From an uncultured Saprospiraceae bacterium (GTDB taxonomy: Bacteria > Bacteroidota > Bacteroidia > Chitinophagales > Saprospiraceae): a stretch of DNA of 64,000 bases. The number at the start of each line of letters is the position of its first letter. Positions within the stretch are counted from its first letter, which is position 1. The translations under genes and the position numbers were made by a program. The DNA lies in assembly GCA_937995755.1 (NCBI GenBank), contig CALKJD010000002.1, forward strand, positions 60,064 through 124,063. Reading direction: 5' to 3'. Below the pieces are notes generated by a model. It had not been told where the DNA came from and made no database searches. It saw only the letters and a list, made by a program, of their open reading frames with translations. Below are positions 16,618-25,936 of the stretch, piece after piece.

Positions 16618-17841
16618 CTAAAATATTTTACACGTTAATATAGCAATATCATCGTTAAACTCTTGTTCTCCTCTGAAGTCGTCTATTTCTTCCTTTAATT
16701 TCGCATTGAAGGTGTCAGGATCATCATTACCATTCACCTTCACGAAGTTCTTAATCTTTTCATCACCATAATATTCCATTTTATCGTTTTGAAGTTCTAC
16801 TAGACCGTCAGTAAAACTCAGAATCAGAGCATTGCTAGATAAGTCTATCTTCTCTTCATTTATCTCAGGTAATTTATCAAAAGCTCCGATTACTGTACAT
16901 CCTTGATTCAGTTCTTTTATTTTACCGTCCATATATAGTAATGGTGGGTAATGACCAGCGTTGATGTACTTCATAGTCATCTTTTCCGTATCTATCTCGG
17001 CGATAAAGAACGTAATAAACTTATCCGCTTTTGTAATTCTATGTACTGATTGATTGAGGGCAAATACGAATGTCTCTAAATCTCTATATTGAAATATTAG
17101 ACTCTGAATCATTGCTTGAAAGTTCGCCATTAATAAAGCGGCAGCGACCCCTTTGCCAGAGATGTCTGCAATACACATAGCAAACTTACGATCGCTAAAT
17201 TGAATATAATCAAGATAATCACCTCCTACATTGAAGTGAGGACGGTAAATGCTCGAAAGATGAAAATATTCACTTTTGGGCATTTCTTCAGGGATCAGCA
17301 TATGTTGTACATCACTGGCTAATTCCATCTCACGATTATATCTCTCTTGTTCCAGTTGACGCTTAAACAGGCGCTTATTCTCGATCGCTACAGCTATAAT
17401 GTTGGTAATCGTGGTAATGAATTGTATACGGTTATATAAATCCTCCTTCTCTTTGATACCTCCGATTACCGCATATGCAATGGGTGTGTCTTTATGGAAT
17501 ACAGGTATGACGATATCAAAGTCCTGTAGTTGCTTATCATCATCACTTTTGATCGTATGTAGCCTATTGTGTTCGAGTAGAAGAGGAATAAGTTCACTTT
17601 GTCTACTCGGATCAAACCCTATAGAAGTAGCACAGTCCCAACCTTCGTCGTCGATAACGAACAAAGCCATCTTGTTAATGGCCATTTCCCAACTCAGGAA
17701 TGACTTATACATGTTAAAGAGGCCTTCTCCAGATACATTATCGTTAATCGCCTGTGTTATCGTTAACAGCGACTTGATTTGTAGTTGTTTAAGACTAAGA
17801 TCCTTCTCTAATTTTTCTAATAATGCTAGTTCTCTATTCAT
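16618..17841 (-). CDS. GAF-domain PP2C/SpoIIE protein phosphatase (RsbU-like)
   Basis: A 407-residue cytoplasmic serine/threonine phosphatase. A coiled-coil start (residues 1-30) leads into a GAF sensor domain (about 30-165). A linker with the family's hallmark DVQHMLIP near residue 177 follows, then the SpoIIE/PP2C domain (about 190-405). Metal-binding acidic residues are in GGDYLDY, DISGKGVAAAL and SFTDGLVE, and INAGHYPPL is also present, so it should be active. Such enzymes reset anti-anti-sigma factors in partner-switching systems, but no STAS or anti-sigma kinase gene is nearby. It heads the minus-strand operon, with a divergent plus-strand mvaD promoter beyond it. Confidence 0.9.
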   Translation of the reverse strand: MNRELALLEKLEKDLSLKQLQIKSLLTITQAINDNVSGEGLFNMYKSFLSWEMAINKMALFVIDDEGWDCATSIGFDPSRQSELIPLLLEHNRLHTIKSDDDKQLQDFDIVIPVFHKDTPIAYAVIGGIKEKEDLYNRIQFITTITNIIAVAIENKRLFKRQLEQERYNREMELASDVQHMLIPEEMPKSEYFHLSSIYRPHFNVGGDYLDYIQFSDRKFAMCIADISGKGVAAALLMANFQAMIQSLIFQYRDLETFVFALNQSVHRITKADKFITFFIAEIDTEKMTMKYINAGHYPPLLYMDGKIKELNQGCTVIGAFDKLPEINEEKIDLSSNALILSFTDGLVELQNDKMEYYGDEKIKNFVKVNGNDDPDTFNAKLKEEIDDFRGEQEFNDDIAILTCKIF

Positions 17842-17985
17842 GTATGAGTTTGTGAGCCACTAAGATATAGAATTGCTTTTGTTTCGTTGGTCCTGTTCGT
17901 ACTTAAAGACAGGCTATTTGTCTAATTTTAATATAGTTTTAAATATAACATTCTTGTAAAAAACAAAGTCTCTACTAAGAAGTTA

Positions 17986-17993
17986 TACCTTTG
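17986..17993 (+). promoter_or_regulatory. Bacteroidota -7 promoter element TACCTTTG for mvaD
   Basis: TACCTTTG lies 32 bases before the GTG start at 18025. The expected transcript start near 18000 leaves a short A-rich leader, which supports the GTG start. Confidence 0.55.
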
Positions 17994-18024
17994 AGATTAT
18001 TAAAACTCATAAAAACGAAAACTT

Positions 18025-19110
18025 GTGACTGGCTCTATTGACGACCAACTATCTTCATTATCATCATCCCAACAAAGCGTAACATGGCGTAGTCCATCTA
18101 ATATCGCTATTGTAAAGTACTGGGGAAAACATGGAGTTCAACTCCCTCGAAATCCATCTGTAAGCTTCACATTAGATGCTGCACATACTGACACAACGGT
18201 TAGTTTTGTGGAGAAAGTTTCTAAAGATGATGAAATCAGCATAGATTTCTATTTTGAAGGAGCGCCAAATGAGGCTTTTGCTAACAAGATCGCTAAATTT
18301 CTAGAGGGACTTCATTCTGAATTTAGTTTTTTACGAGATTATGAGTTCAAAATCGAAAGCAGCAATTCTTTTCCTCATTCATCAGGAATAGCCTCATCGG
18401 CTTCCGCAATGTCAGCACTTGCCTTGTGTCTATGTAGTATAGAGAAAATATTGACAGGATGGCCAACGGACTCAACGGACTTCCTTAATAAAGCTTCTCA
18501 TATCGCTAGATTAGGTAGTGGGAGCGCAGCAAGGTCAGTATATCCTGATGTGGCCATATGGGGCGCTCATGAAGCAATAGATGATTCCACGGATCTACAA
18601 GCTATACCTTTTGACAATCAATTGCATGAAGCGTTCAAAGGGTATCATGATGATATACTTATCGTAAGTGCTGATGAGAAGTCAGTTTCGTCTAGAGCTG
18701 GCCATGCATTGATGGAAGGCAATCCATATGCTCCAGTAAGGTATGAACAGGCCAACAGGAATATGATAGCCACATTAGAGGCCCTCAAAACAGGAGATAT
18801 TCTAAAATTTGGTAAGATCCTCGAAGAAGAGGCAATGACTCTACATGCGCTTATGATGTGCTCTGATCCAAGTTACATTTTGATGAAAGCAGGAACTTTA
18901 GCGGTAATTGAAAAAGTAAGAGCATTTAGAGAGGAGACCTATTTGCCATTGTATTTTACTTTGGATGCTGGACCTAACGTTCACTTACTATATCCTGATG
19001 AAGTGGCAGATCAGATTTGGCCATTTATTGAACGCGAACTTGTACCCCATTGTGTAGGTGGTAAAGTGATACGTGATAGAATCGGTGCAGGACCGAGATT
19101 GTTGGATTAG
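18025..19110 (+). CDS. mvaD: Diphosphomevalonate decarboxylase
   Basis: The last step of the classical mevalonate route: mevalonate 5-diphosphate plus ATP gives isopentenyl diphosphate, carbon dioxide, ADP and phosphate. The 361 residues include the SPSNIAIVKYWGKH opening near residue 24, the NSFPHSSGIASSASA phosphate-binding segment near 112, and the LGSGSAARSV motif near 170, all typical of this decarboxylase and not of mevalonate kinases. An initial Ser/Gln-rich segment precedes the domain. The start is GTG, supported by the promoter element upstream. It is followed 12 bases later by a DUF4345 gene. No other mevalonate gene is in the window. Confidence 0.94.
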   Translation: MTGSIDDQLSSLSSSQQSVTWRSPSNIAIVKYWGKHGVQLPRNPSVSFTLDAAHTDTTVSFVEKVSKDDEISIDFYFEGAPNEAFANKIAKFLEGLHSEFSFLRDYEFKIESSNSFPHSSGIASSASAMSALALCLCSIEKILTGWPTDSTDFLNKASHIARLGSGSAARSVYPDVAIWGAHEAIDDSTDLQAIPFDNQLHEAFKGYHDDILIVSADEKSVSSRAGHALMEGNPYAPVRYEQANRNMIATLEALKTGDILKFGKILEEEAMTLHALMMCSDPSYILMKAGTLAVIEKVRAFREETYLPLYFTLDAGPNVHLLYPDEVADQIWPFIERELVPHCVGGKVIRDRIGAGPRLLD

Positions 19111-19122
19111 TAAAGGACTATT

Positions 19123-19536
19123 ATGAATGAGGCGTTACGTTGGACATTTAACCGTTTGCATCTTATAGTCTCAGTATTAATAGTCGTACCCACCGCTGTT
19201 ATTTACGGCTTTTCGCCATCGACTTTACTTCCTCAGCATTTAAATATCTCAGTAGAGACTATTGATCTATCTAATTTCTTGAGAGCAATCATGTGTTTTT
19301 ATTTGGGTGCTTCGGCGATATGGATCATGGGTGTTATTAAAAATGAATACTGGAAAGTGGCTACTCAGTTTAATTTTTTATTTATGATTACCTTGGGAAT
19401 CGGACGAGTACTCAGTATGGTTTTAGATGGTATGCCTAGTGATGGATATATTTTTGGTGTAGTTGCAGAGTTGGTTTTGGCTGCACTATCATATTACCAT
19501 TTAAGCAGAAAGTCTATCACGCATCTTTCATACTAA
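19123..19536 (+). CDS. DUF4345-type membrane protein
   Basis: A 137-residue protein with four hydrophobic segments (about 13-32, 50-70, 80-100, 113-130). The layout and the FYLGASAIWIMGV and LGIGRVLSMVLDGMP stretches fit DUF4345, a small family of unknown role. It starts 12 bases after mvaD and is probably cotranscribed with it. Its 3' end overlaps the convergent tex gene by 20 bases. Confidence 0.75.
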   Translation: MNEALRWTFNRLHLIVSVLIVVPTAVIYGFSPSTLLPQHLNISVETIDLSNFLRAIMCFYLGASAIWIMGVIKNEYWKVATQFNFLFMITLGIGRVLSMVLDGMPSDGYIFGVVAELVLAALSYYHLSRKSITHLSY

Positions 19537-21634
19537 GAGAGACTCTTTTGCGAGGCTCATCTACATCCATTACTTTTACTTTCACTTGTTGATTAAGTTT
19601 TAGTACTTCTGCTGGATCTTTAATAAATCTATCTGTAATCTGTGAGATATGTACTAGACCACTTTCTTTGATTCCAATATCAACGAATGCACCAAACTTG
19701 GTAATGTTATTTATAACACCAGGAAGTACCATGCCGACTTGAAGATCCGCAATAGAATTAATCCCATCTGAAAAATGCATCGTCTCTACTTCCCCTCTAA
19801 TATCAAGTCCTGGTTTAGCAAGCTCTACGATGATATCTTTTAGAGTAGGTAGTCCAACTTCAGAAGTAACATATTGTTTTAGATCTATACTTTCTAACAG
19901 GGATTTATTGTGAAGAAGGCTTTCGACTTTTACTTTGGTATCTTTAGCCATTTGCGTTACTATTGGATAAGATTCAGGATGGACCGCCGTAGTATCAAGA
20001 ACATTTTTTCCTTCTCTTATTCTCAAAAATCCTGCAGCTTGTTCGTATGATTTGGCACCCATACGAGCCACTTTTTTCAATTGTTTTCTATCAGAGAATG
20101 CACCTTGTTCAGTTCTGTACTTTACCACATTTTCCGCTAATGTAGGACCTAGACCTGACACATATGCGAGGAGATGTTTGCTTGCGGTATTTAGATTAAT
20201 ACCCACTGCATTTACACTGCTTTCTACAGTGCGATCAAGACTATCTTTTAGTAAGTTTTGATCTACGTCATGTTGGTATTGTCCGACACCGATAGACTTT
20301 GGATCTATCTTTACTAACTCGGCCAATGGGTCCATTAATCGTCTACCGATAGACACCGAACCTCTCACTGTCAAATCTTGTGTAGGAAATTCTTCTTGTG
20401 CTACTTTGGAAGCAGAGTAGATAGATGCACCACTTTCGTTGACGAGGTGGATGTCTACTTCTTTATCAAAGTCTATAGATTTGCATAAGGCCATTGTTTC
20501 TTTTCCTGCAGTGCCATTACCGATCGCTATTGCTTCTGATTTATACTTTTTAGCAAGTTTGTAAATTTTGTCCTTTGCATCTTCTACACGCATTTGAGGT
20601 GGGTGTGGAAAGATTACGGTGTCATACAGTAAGTCTCCATTTTCGCTGAGACAAACAACTTTACAGCCAGATCTAAATCCAGGATCTATTGCTAATACAG
20701 GCTTAGTACCCAGAGGTGCAGATAGTAGTAATTGTTTTAGGTTTTCGCTAAACACATTGATCGCTTCTATATCTGCTTTTTGCTTAGATAGTTTTCGATA
20801 TTCATTTTCTATAGATGGATAGATCAATCGTTTTAAGCTATCGTCTATCGCATCTTGGATATGGTCCGCACATTCCCCTTTAGAAGTAATATATTTTTTG
20901 TCTAATATAGGAGTTACTTGTGCATTGTCTACTGTAATCTTTACTCTTAGGTATCCTGCTTTCTCTCCGCGATATATTGCTAATAGTCTATGCGAAGGAC
21001 ACCTTCCTAATGACTCTGAAAATTCAAAGTAATCTTTGTATTTGACGGCTTCTGTTTTTTTCTTAGTGACCACCTTGCTAGTTATTATTGCAGACCGACT
21101 ATATATTTTTCTAATCCTATCCCTCACATATTGACTTTCACTTATCCATGCTGCTATTATATGCTTGGCTCCATCAATGGCGGCATCTGCTGTTTTAACT
21201 TTAGCGTTGCGATATGATTCGGCAATTTTATATAGAGAAGAGTTGTTTTGTTGTAGGATTGTCTTTGCGAGGGGCTCTAACCCATTTGCTATAGCAACAC
21301 TGGCTTTTGTAGTAGCCTTTCGTTTAAAAGGTAAGTATAAATCTTCGAGCGTGTTTTCATCCCAAGTGTCATTTATTTGTTGCTTCAGCTTAGGAGTTAG
21401 GTTGCCTTGTTCAGTTATTACCTTTAGGATATATTCTTTTCTTTTGATAAGATCCTGTAGCCCTTGGTATGTTTTCTGTATATGCGTTATTTGATTTTCA
21501 TCTAGTGATCCAGTACGCTCTTTTCTATATCGTGCAATAAAAGGTATAGTCGCACCCTCTTTGAGAAGCGCAACTGTATTTTGCACTGAAGCTAGAGGAA
21601 GATTGGTTGTTTTTTGAATCAGATTAATGAGCAT
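19517..21634 (-). CDS. tex: Tex family RNA-binding transcription accessory protein
   Basis: A 705-residue cytoplasmic nucleic-acid-binding protein related to Spt6. The order of parts is as in the family: N-terminal helical Tex domain (LLKEGATIPFIARYRKERTG near residues 18-38 shown here in part), YqgF-like domain (VLAIDPGFRSGCKV near residue 320), helix-hairpin-helix region (YVSGLGPTLAENVVKYR, in two pieces), and a C-terminal S1 domain (KFGAFVDIGIKESGLVHISQ). The length is a little shorter than the usual 730-780. The open frame begins 9 codons earlier, but MLINLIQKTT at 21634 aligns with the start of other Tex proteins. It is convergent with mvaD/DUF4345. Confidence 0.94.
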   Translation of the reverse strand: MLINLIQKTTNLPLASVQNTVALLKEGATIPFIARYRKERTGSLDENQITHIQKTYQGLQDLIKRKEYILKVITEQGNLTPKLKQQINDTWDENTLEDLYLPFKRKATTKASVAIANGLEPLAKTILQQNNSSLYKIAESYRNAKVKTADAAIDGAKHIIAAWISESQYVRDRIRKIYSRSAIITSKVVTKKKTEAVKYKDYFEFSESLGRCPSHRLLAIYRGEKAGYLRVKITVDNAQVTPILDKKYITSKGECADHIQDAIDDSLKRLIYPSIENEYRKLSKQKADIEAINVFSENLKQLLLSAPLGTKPVLAIDPGFRSGCKVVCLSENGDLLYDTVIFPHPPQMRVEDAKDKIYKLAKKYKSEAIAIGNGTAGKETMALCKSIDFDKEVDIHLVNESGASIYSASKVAQEEFPTQDLTVRGSVSIGRRLMDPLAELVKIDPKSIGVGQYQHDVDQNLLKDSLDRTVESSVNAVGINLNTASKHLLAYVSGLGPTLAENVVKYRTEQGAFSDRKQLKKVARMGAKSYEQAAGFLRIREGKNVLDTTAVHPESYPIVTQMAKDTKVKVESLLHNKSLLESIDLKQYVTSEVGLPTLKDIIVELAKPGLDIRGEVETMHFSDGINSIADLQVGMVLPGVINNITKFGAFVDIGIKESGLVHISQITDRFIKDPAEVLKLNQQVKVKVMDVDEPRKRVSLSMKDA

Positions 21635-21824
21635 GGATTTACATTGTATAGTTGGCCACAATGATACGGTTTTTGACGTGGTCTTATGCTTATCCGATCA
21701 GTACTTTATTAGAGAAGTTTTACATGGATCATAGATACAAAAAGGTAGATTCAGTAAAATGACTTCAAGTATATATTTTGATAGATGTACTATGGTCGCC
21801 ATAGAAATAGGTATAAATAAATAA

Positions 21825-21849
21825 CGCCTGCCCTTGGGTAGGGCAGGCG
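21825..21849 (-). terminator. Rho-independent terminator for the htrA-like gene
   Basis: CGCCTGCCCT (21825-21834) pairs perfectly over 10 bp with AGGGCAGGCG (21840-21849) around a 5-base loop. On the minus strand it is followed by a TATTTATTTATACC stretch, so it fits the end of the protease transcript. Confidence 0.8.
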
Positions 21850-21939
21850 CATCAAAACAAAACGAAAAACCAACTTTTATCTTTAAAGGTAACCTTGTTG
21901 TTAACCTTGGCCTATATAACATCCAATACTTTGATATTG

Positions 21940-23106
21940 TTACATAGACTTTCTTAATTTTATCTTAATTGTCTTCTTGGCACCATTTCGAACTACTTCT
22001 AATTTTACTTCGTCGCCAACTTTATTAAACTTCATAACACGTTTAATGTCATCTAGTTCAATGATTTGATTATCATTAACTTTTTTGATGATGTCGCCTG
22101 GTAGTAGACCGCCAAAGTGTGCAGCACTTCCTCTGTATACATCGTCCACATAAAATCCACTATCTTCAGATAAGTCAAAATCTTCTTTTATATCTTTCAC
22201 ATCGTACCCTTCCACACCTAGATTCACTCTTTCAATATCACCATTTTCTATTATGTCTTTAATGATAACTTTTGCAAGGTTAGATGGGATAGCGAAAGAA
22301 TAGCCTGCATACACTCCTGTCGGTGTCGCTATGGCAGAGTTTATTCCTACGAGTTTACCTTGATCATTGACTAATGCTCCTCCACTATTCCCTGGATTTA
22401 CAACAGCGTCTGTCTGTATAAATTCTTCGATAGTTTTTTCTCCTTCTATGATATCAAGATCTCGTCCTATGGCACTTATTATTCCTGCAGTCACAGTAGA
22501 CTTAAGGTATCCAAAAGGGCTACCAACGGCCAGTACCCATTCACCTACTTGTACTTGATCGCTGTCTGCATATTCTATCTTTGGGAATGATTCGCTAGCA
22601 CCTTCGATTTTTATTACGGCTAAGTCTGTAGACGGGTCTGTACCTACTTTTGTAGCTTTCATTACTCTGCCATCATTAAGTGTTACATTGATAACATCTG
22701 CAAATCCGACTACATGATTATTAGTTACAATGTACCCATCTGATGATATGATTACTCCAGATCCTGATCCACTTTTAGGTCTATGGAAGTTATTGCCAAA
22801 TAAATCTCTACCGCCAAAGAAATCATCAAAAGGAGAACTTCTTCTATTACGTCTAGATTCCTCTTGGCGCTGCATTGCTAGTGTTCTACTTTCTTCAGCT
22901 TTTATATGCACTACTGCATTTGTCGCTTTAGATGATGCCTTGACAAAATCAGTATTTACTCCAGGACTTATGGCATTGGATGCTTTTACAATTCTTGCTG
23001 GACTATAAGATTCTATTATAGTGGGAGACTCTGTTAATTTTAATCCTGTGATCACAACTAGACCACCGATTATACCTGCGATTGTAAGTGATATTATTTG
23101 CTTCAT
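21940..23106 (-). CDS. HtrA/Deg family serine protease with one PDZ domain (DegS/DegP-like)
   Basis: A 388-residue envelope protease that degrades or senses misfolded proteins. Residues 1-24 form an N-terminal membrane anchor or signal. The catalytic triad is H131 (TNNHVVG), D161 (STDLAVIK) and S241 (GNSGGAL), all intact. A Ser/Arg-rich linker (about 80-110) replaces the long LA-loop of DegP. One PDZ domain spans about 285-385, which makes the architecture closer to DegS than to two-PDZ DegP or DegQ. In E. coli DegS activates the sigma-E stress pathway; here the partners are unknown. The gene is monocistronic and has its own terminator. Confidence 0.93.
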   Translation of the reverse strand: MKQIISLTIAGIIGGLVVITGLKLTESPTIIESYSPARIVKASNAISPGVNTDFVKASSKATNAVVHIKAEESRTLAMQRQEESRRNRRSSPFDDFFGGRDLFGNNFHRPKSGSGSGVIISSDGYIVTNNHVVGFADVINVTLNDGRVMKATKVGTDPSTDLAVIKIEGASESFPKIEYADSDQVQVGEWVLAVGSPFGYLKSTVTAGIISAIGRDLDIIEGEKTIEEFIQTDAVVNPGNSGGALVNDQGKLVGINSAIATPTGVYAGYSFAIPSNLAKVIIKDIIENGDIERVNLGVEGYDVKDIKEDFDLSEDSGFYVDDVYRGSAAHFGGLLPGDIIKKVNDNQIIELDDIKRVMKFNKVGDEVKLEVVRNGAKKTIKIKLRKSM

Positions 23107-23291
23107 TTAATAGTTGTTTTAGAGTTAATAATTCATAATACGAATTATTTCGTTGAACTAAGAAACGGTATATAGGAAGGATAGTATTATTGATATCGAG
23201 AGTTTAACATTGTATTAACTGAGGAAGTATCAGATCTATATATTGGGATATACTAAGACAGTAATCTTAAGTGCAGTAGGAGCAATTAATG

Positions 23292-24365
23292 TTAATTGGC
23301 TTGATCCTCTTTACGCTCCTTTAGTATCAAGCTTGCTCTAATAGGATAGTGATCGGAATATCCATTTTTGATAAGGTTGTAGCTGAGTACATCAAAGTCT
23401 TGATCAGACATAATATAATCTATACGAAGGAAGGGAATACGACCGCCATATGTGCTGGAGATACCTAATCCTTTTTCGCAAAAGGCATCAGACATAGATT
23501 CACTTAGTGTGCTGTATGTAAATGAACTTGGAGGATCATTAAAATCTCCGGCAAGTAAAACAGGATAAGGCGATTTGATCATATGTGCCTTTACTTTTTT
23601 AGCTTGCTCGCTACGCTTTACGTTAGCTTTTTTGTACTTGTTTAATATGCCCCCTATGCCAGACCAAGTTTCTTTTTCATTCAGATTTACATTATCTAAA
23701 ACCTCTACGGCGTCTCTTGATATATTATTGGAATAAAGATGTGCGCTATATACTCTTATCGTATCTGCGGCAAGTATGATGTCAGCCCATACACAGGAAT
23801 TGGTGTTAGTACCAAAATCTATTTGACCTTGGTCCCCCATCGGATATTTACTCCATATGGTAGCACCCTTTTTCTCAAGTTTGTGCTTATATATATCTTT
23901 AAATCCTTTTTCTATAATCTCTCTACCGAAGAAGCCAGTCTCTTGTGTACATAAAACATCTACATCATTATGTTCACTAATAAATTTAATAAATTCGGCT
24001 GAACGCTCTGTTCTTTTTTCTTTATCTCTGGAGTAGGCCCAACCTGCATTTTGGATATTATAACTCATTACATTGATTACATGCGGTGAGCTATTATTAG
24101 TGGTAGAATTGAAGTTTGCAAAACTCATCAGATGGTTCCAGCCAATGAGAATACTCACTATACTTAGCCAGCTTCGACTTGGCTTACTGATCAACCAGTA
24201 TACCAGAAAAATTAAATTGATAGTAAGGAAAACAGGGTAGAATAATCCAAAAAATGACAGTGGCCAAAACTTCGTAGGATCGACCATAGGGGATATGTAC
24301 GATAGTAGGAGTACTATAGCAACAAGTACATTTAAAGACCACAATATTTTACCTAATAATTTCAC
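23292..24365 (-). CDS. Membrane-anchored endonuclease/exonuclease/phosphatase-family protein
   Basis: A 357-residue protein. Residues 1-90 contain three hydrophobic segments; the rest is an EEP domain that hydrolyses phosphodiester bonds of lipids, nucleic acids or nucleotides. Active-site pieces are SYNIQN near 100, CTQETGFFG near 143 (metal ligand Glu), AGDFNDPP near 272, RIDYIMS near 322 and SDHYPI near 345. The metal ligands and the final histidine are present. The membrane anchor and extracytoplasmic orientation suggest a phospholipase-C-like or polymer-cleaving role, but the substrate is unknown. It is the last of a minus-strand set behind two rhomboids and mutL; a 39-base gap separates it from the upstream rhomboid gene. 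Confidence 0.88.
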   Translation of the reverse strand: MKLLGKILWSLNVLVAIVLLLSYISPMVDPTKFWPLSFFGLFYPVFLTINLIFLVYWLISKPSRSWLSIVSILIGWNHLMSFANFNSTTNNSSPHVINVMSYNIQNAGWAYSRDKEKRTERSAEFIKFISEHNDVDVLCTQETGFFGREIIEKGFKDIYKHKLEKKGATIWSKYPMGDQGQIDFGTNTNSCVWADIILAADTIRVYSAHLYSNNISRDAVEVLDNVNLNEKETWSGIGGILNKYKKANVKRSEQAKKVKAHMIKSPYPVLLAGDFNDPPSSFTYSTLSESMSDAFCEKGLGISSTYGGRIPFLRIDYIMSDQDFDVLSYNLIKNGYSDHYPIRASLILKERKEDQAN

Positions 24366-24404
24366 TTACAGACTTTGTTAAACTGGTTTGGATTGTATCG
24401 TTGT

Positions 24405-25295
24405 TTACTTTTTACTTGCAGTAAACAATATCTCTTTCTCTTCATCTGTAAGGCTATCGTAACCTTTTACTTTTATTTTATCGAGGATGACATCTACTTG
24501 TTTTTGTAAATCAAGTGAAGCTGAAGATGTTCGGTTCTTTTTTATTGGGCTTTTCTTTGTGGCTACATGAGTCACTTTGAGCGTTGTTTTTTTCTTTTTA
24601 GGTACGCCATTATATTTATCTGCGATCCAATTGATCGTATCTTGCATAGGCTCAGTAATATCCGTTCCTTTTCTGAGTTTCCACACATAAAATATACCGA
24701 ATGCTAATCCACCTAGATGTCCCCAAGACCCTCCTGTATTCACATTGCCCTGAGTCCCTAAGATGTTGACAAATATAACAGCAACGGCAATCCACTTAAT
24801 TTTGACATCACCAAGAAACAATAATCTCACCGTATAATCTGGAGAGGTCATAGCTGCTGCGGCTACGATACACAATACTGCAGCAGATGCTCCGTGAGCT
24901 GATCCACCAGCAACATCAGAAAGTAAATTGGCAGCTAAGAAATATACTACTGCTCCTGCCAAGCCTCCAAGAAGGTACAAGGGTAAGACTCGTCTATCAT
25001 TAAGCAAGTCTCCAACAATACGACCAAACCAATAAAGGATCAGCATATTAAAAGCCATGTGCCACATACCTACATGTGAAAACATATGGGTGATAATAGT
25101 CCATGGTCGTGTAAGTAGTTTGATGGGACTAGAGGGGAGATAAACCCAATTGCTAAATGAAGCGTAGACTGTCGGAACGAAAGCATTAAACAAGGCTAAA
25201 AACATAAACACCGCAACATTCACAATGATGATGCGAGTAATCATATTCCCAGAGTTGAAGCTCCGTTTTATATCGTCTATAATAGATGTCATCAT
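24405..25295 (-). CDS. Rhomboid family intramembrane serine protease with basic C-terminal tail
   Basis: A 296-residue rhomboid with about six or seven membrane segments. The catalytic pair is S137 in HGASAAV and H193 in WGHLGG, so it should cut membrane proteins within the bilayer. The expected HxxxxHxxxN-type motif is present as HMFSHVGMWHMAFN near residues 70-84. After the last segment, residues about 215-296 form a Lys/Thr/Ser-rich tail ending in an acidic helix (DSLTDEEKEILF), like that seen in other Bacteroidota rhomboids. A second rhomboid gene lies 10 bases upstream. The two probably differ in substrates; neither is known. Confidence 0.93.
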   Translation of the reverse strand: MMTSIIDDIKRSFNSGNMITRIIIVNVAVFMFLALFNAFVPTVYASFSNWVYLPSSPIKLLTRPWTIITHMFSHVGMWHMAFNMLILYWFGRIVGDLLNDRRVLPLYLLGGLAGAVVYFLAANLLSDVAGGSAHGASAAVLCIVAAAAMTSPDYTVRLLFLGDVKIKWIAVAVIFVNILGTQGNVNTGGSWGHLGGLAFGIFYVWKLRKGTDITEPMQDTINWIADKYNGVPKKKKTTLKVTHVATKKSPIKKNRTSSASLDLQKQVDVILDKIKVKGYDSLTDEEKEILFTASKK

Positions 25296-25305
25296 AAGTG
25301 TGCGT

Positions 25306-25935
25306 CTATCTTAAGCTTTGCATTTTCCATACAAATCTAATCATTACAAATCCAACTATGGCTCCTCCAATATGCGCAAAATGCGCAACGTTTCCTTGAA
25401 AACCCGTGGCTTGAGAGAAAAGACCGAGTGCAATTAATCCAACTGCAAGGTATTTTGCTTTAATAGGTATAGGTGGGAATAGTAGCATTAGCTTCATATT
25501 AGGAAACAATGTCGCAAACGCAATCAGAACTCCGTACACTGCCCCAGAGGCACCAAGCATAGGCGTATTTATAATTGACGCTATTTGATAGTTAGAACCA
25601 ACATCTAATGCTCCTTGATATTGAAACCAGATCAATCCCCAATGTAGAAGAAGTGCGCCTAGGCCACTAGTGAAATATAGGATTAAGAATTTCTTGGCTC
25701 CAATAGCTTGTTCTACTATTGGTCCTAAAAAAAATAAAGTCAACATATTAAAAAGTAAATGTTGAAAATCAGCATGTAAAAACATGTGTGATACAATCTG
25801 ATATGGTTCAAAATAATTTGAAAGAGGAAAAAATAGAACTCCCTTTATTTTTATAGTAGGCAAAGCCATTGTACCAAAGAATATGATCACATTTATGATC
25901 AATAAATTTTTAACTACTTCTGTTATTCTATTCAT
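25306..25935 (-). CDS. Rhomboid family intramembrane serine protease
   Basis: A 209-residue minimal rhomboid with six membrane segments. S130 in LGASGAVYG and H188 in FAHIGGA form the catalytic dyad. HMFLHADFQHLLFNM near residues 50-64 carries the conserved His/Asn segment. It begins just one base downstream of the mutL stop (25937-25939), so mutL and both rhomboids are likely cotranscribed. There is no tail beyond the membrane core. Confidence 0.94.
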   Translation of the reverse strand: MNRITEVVKNLLIINVIIFFGTMALPTIKIKGVLFFPLSNYFEPYQIVSHMFLHADFQHLLFNMLTLFFLGPIVEQAIGAKKFLILYFTSGLGALLLHWGLIWFQYQGALDVGSNYQIASIINTPMLGASGAVYGVLIAFATLFPNMKLMLLFPPIPIKAKYLAVGLIALGLFSQATGFQGNVAHFAHIGGAIVGFVMIRFVWKMQSLR

Positions 25936-25936
25936 A

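Noticed and set aside
21635..21661. Nine-codon upstream extension of tex
   Set aside because: MLINLIQKT is the known family start.
21698..21922. 74-residue minus-strand frame
   Set aside because: It crosses the strong terminator hairpin at 21825-21849 and has no domain.
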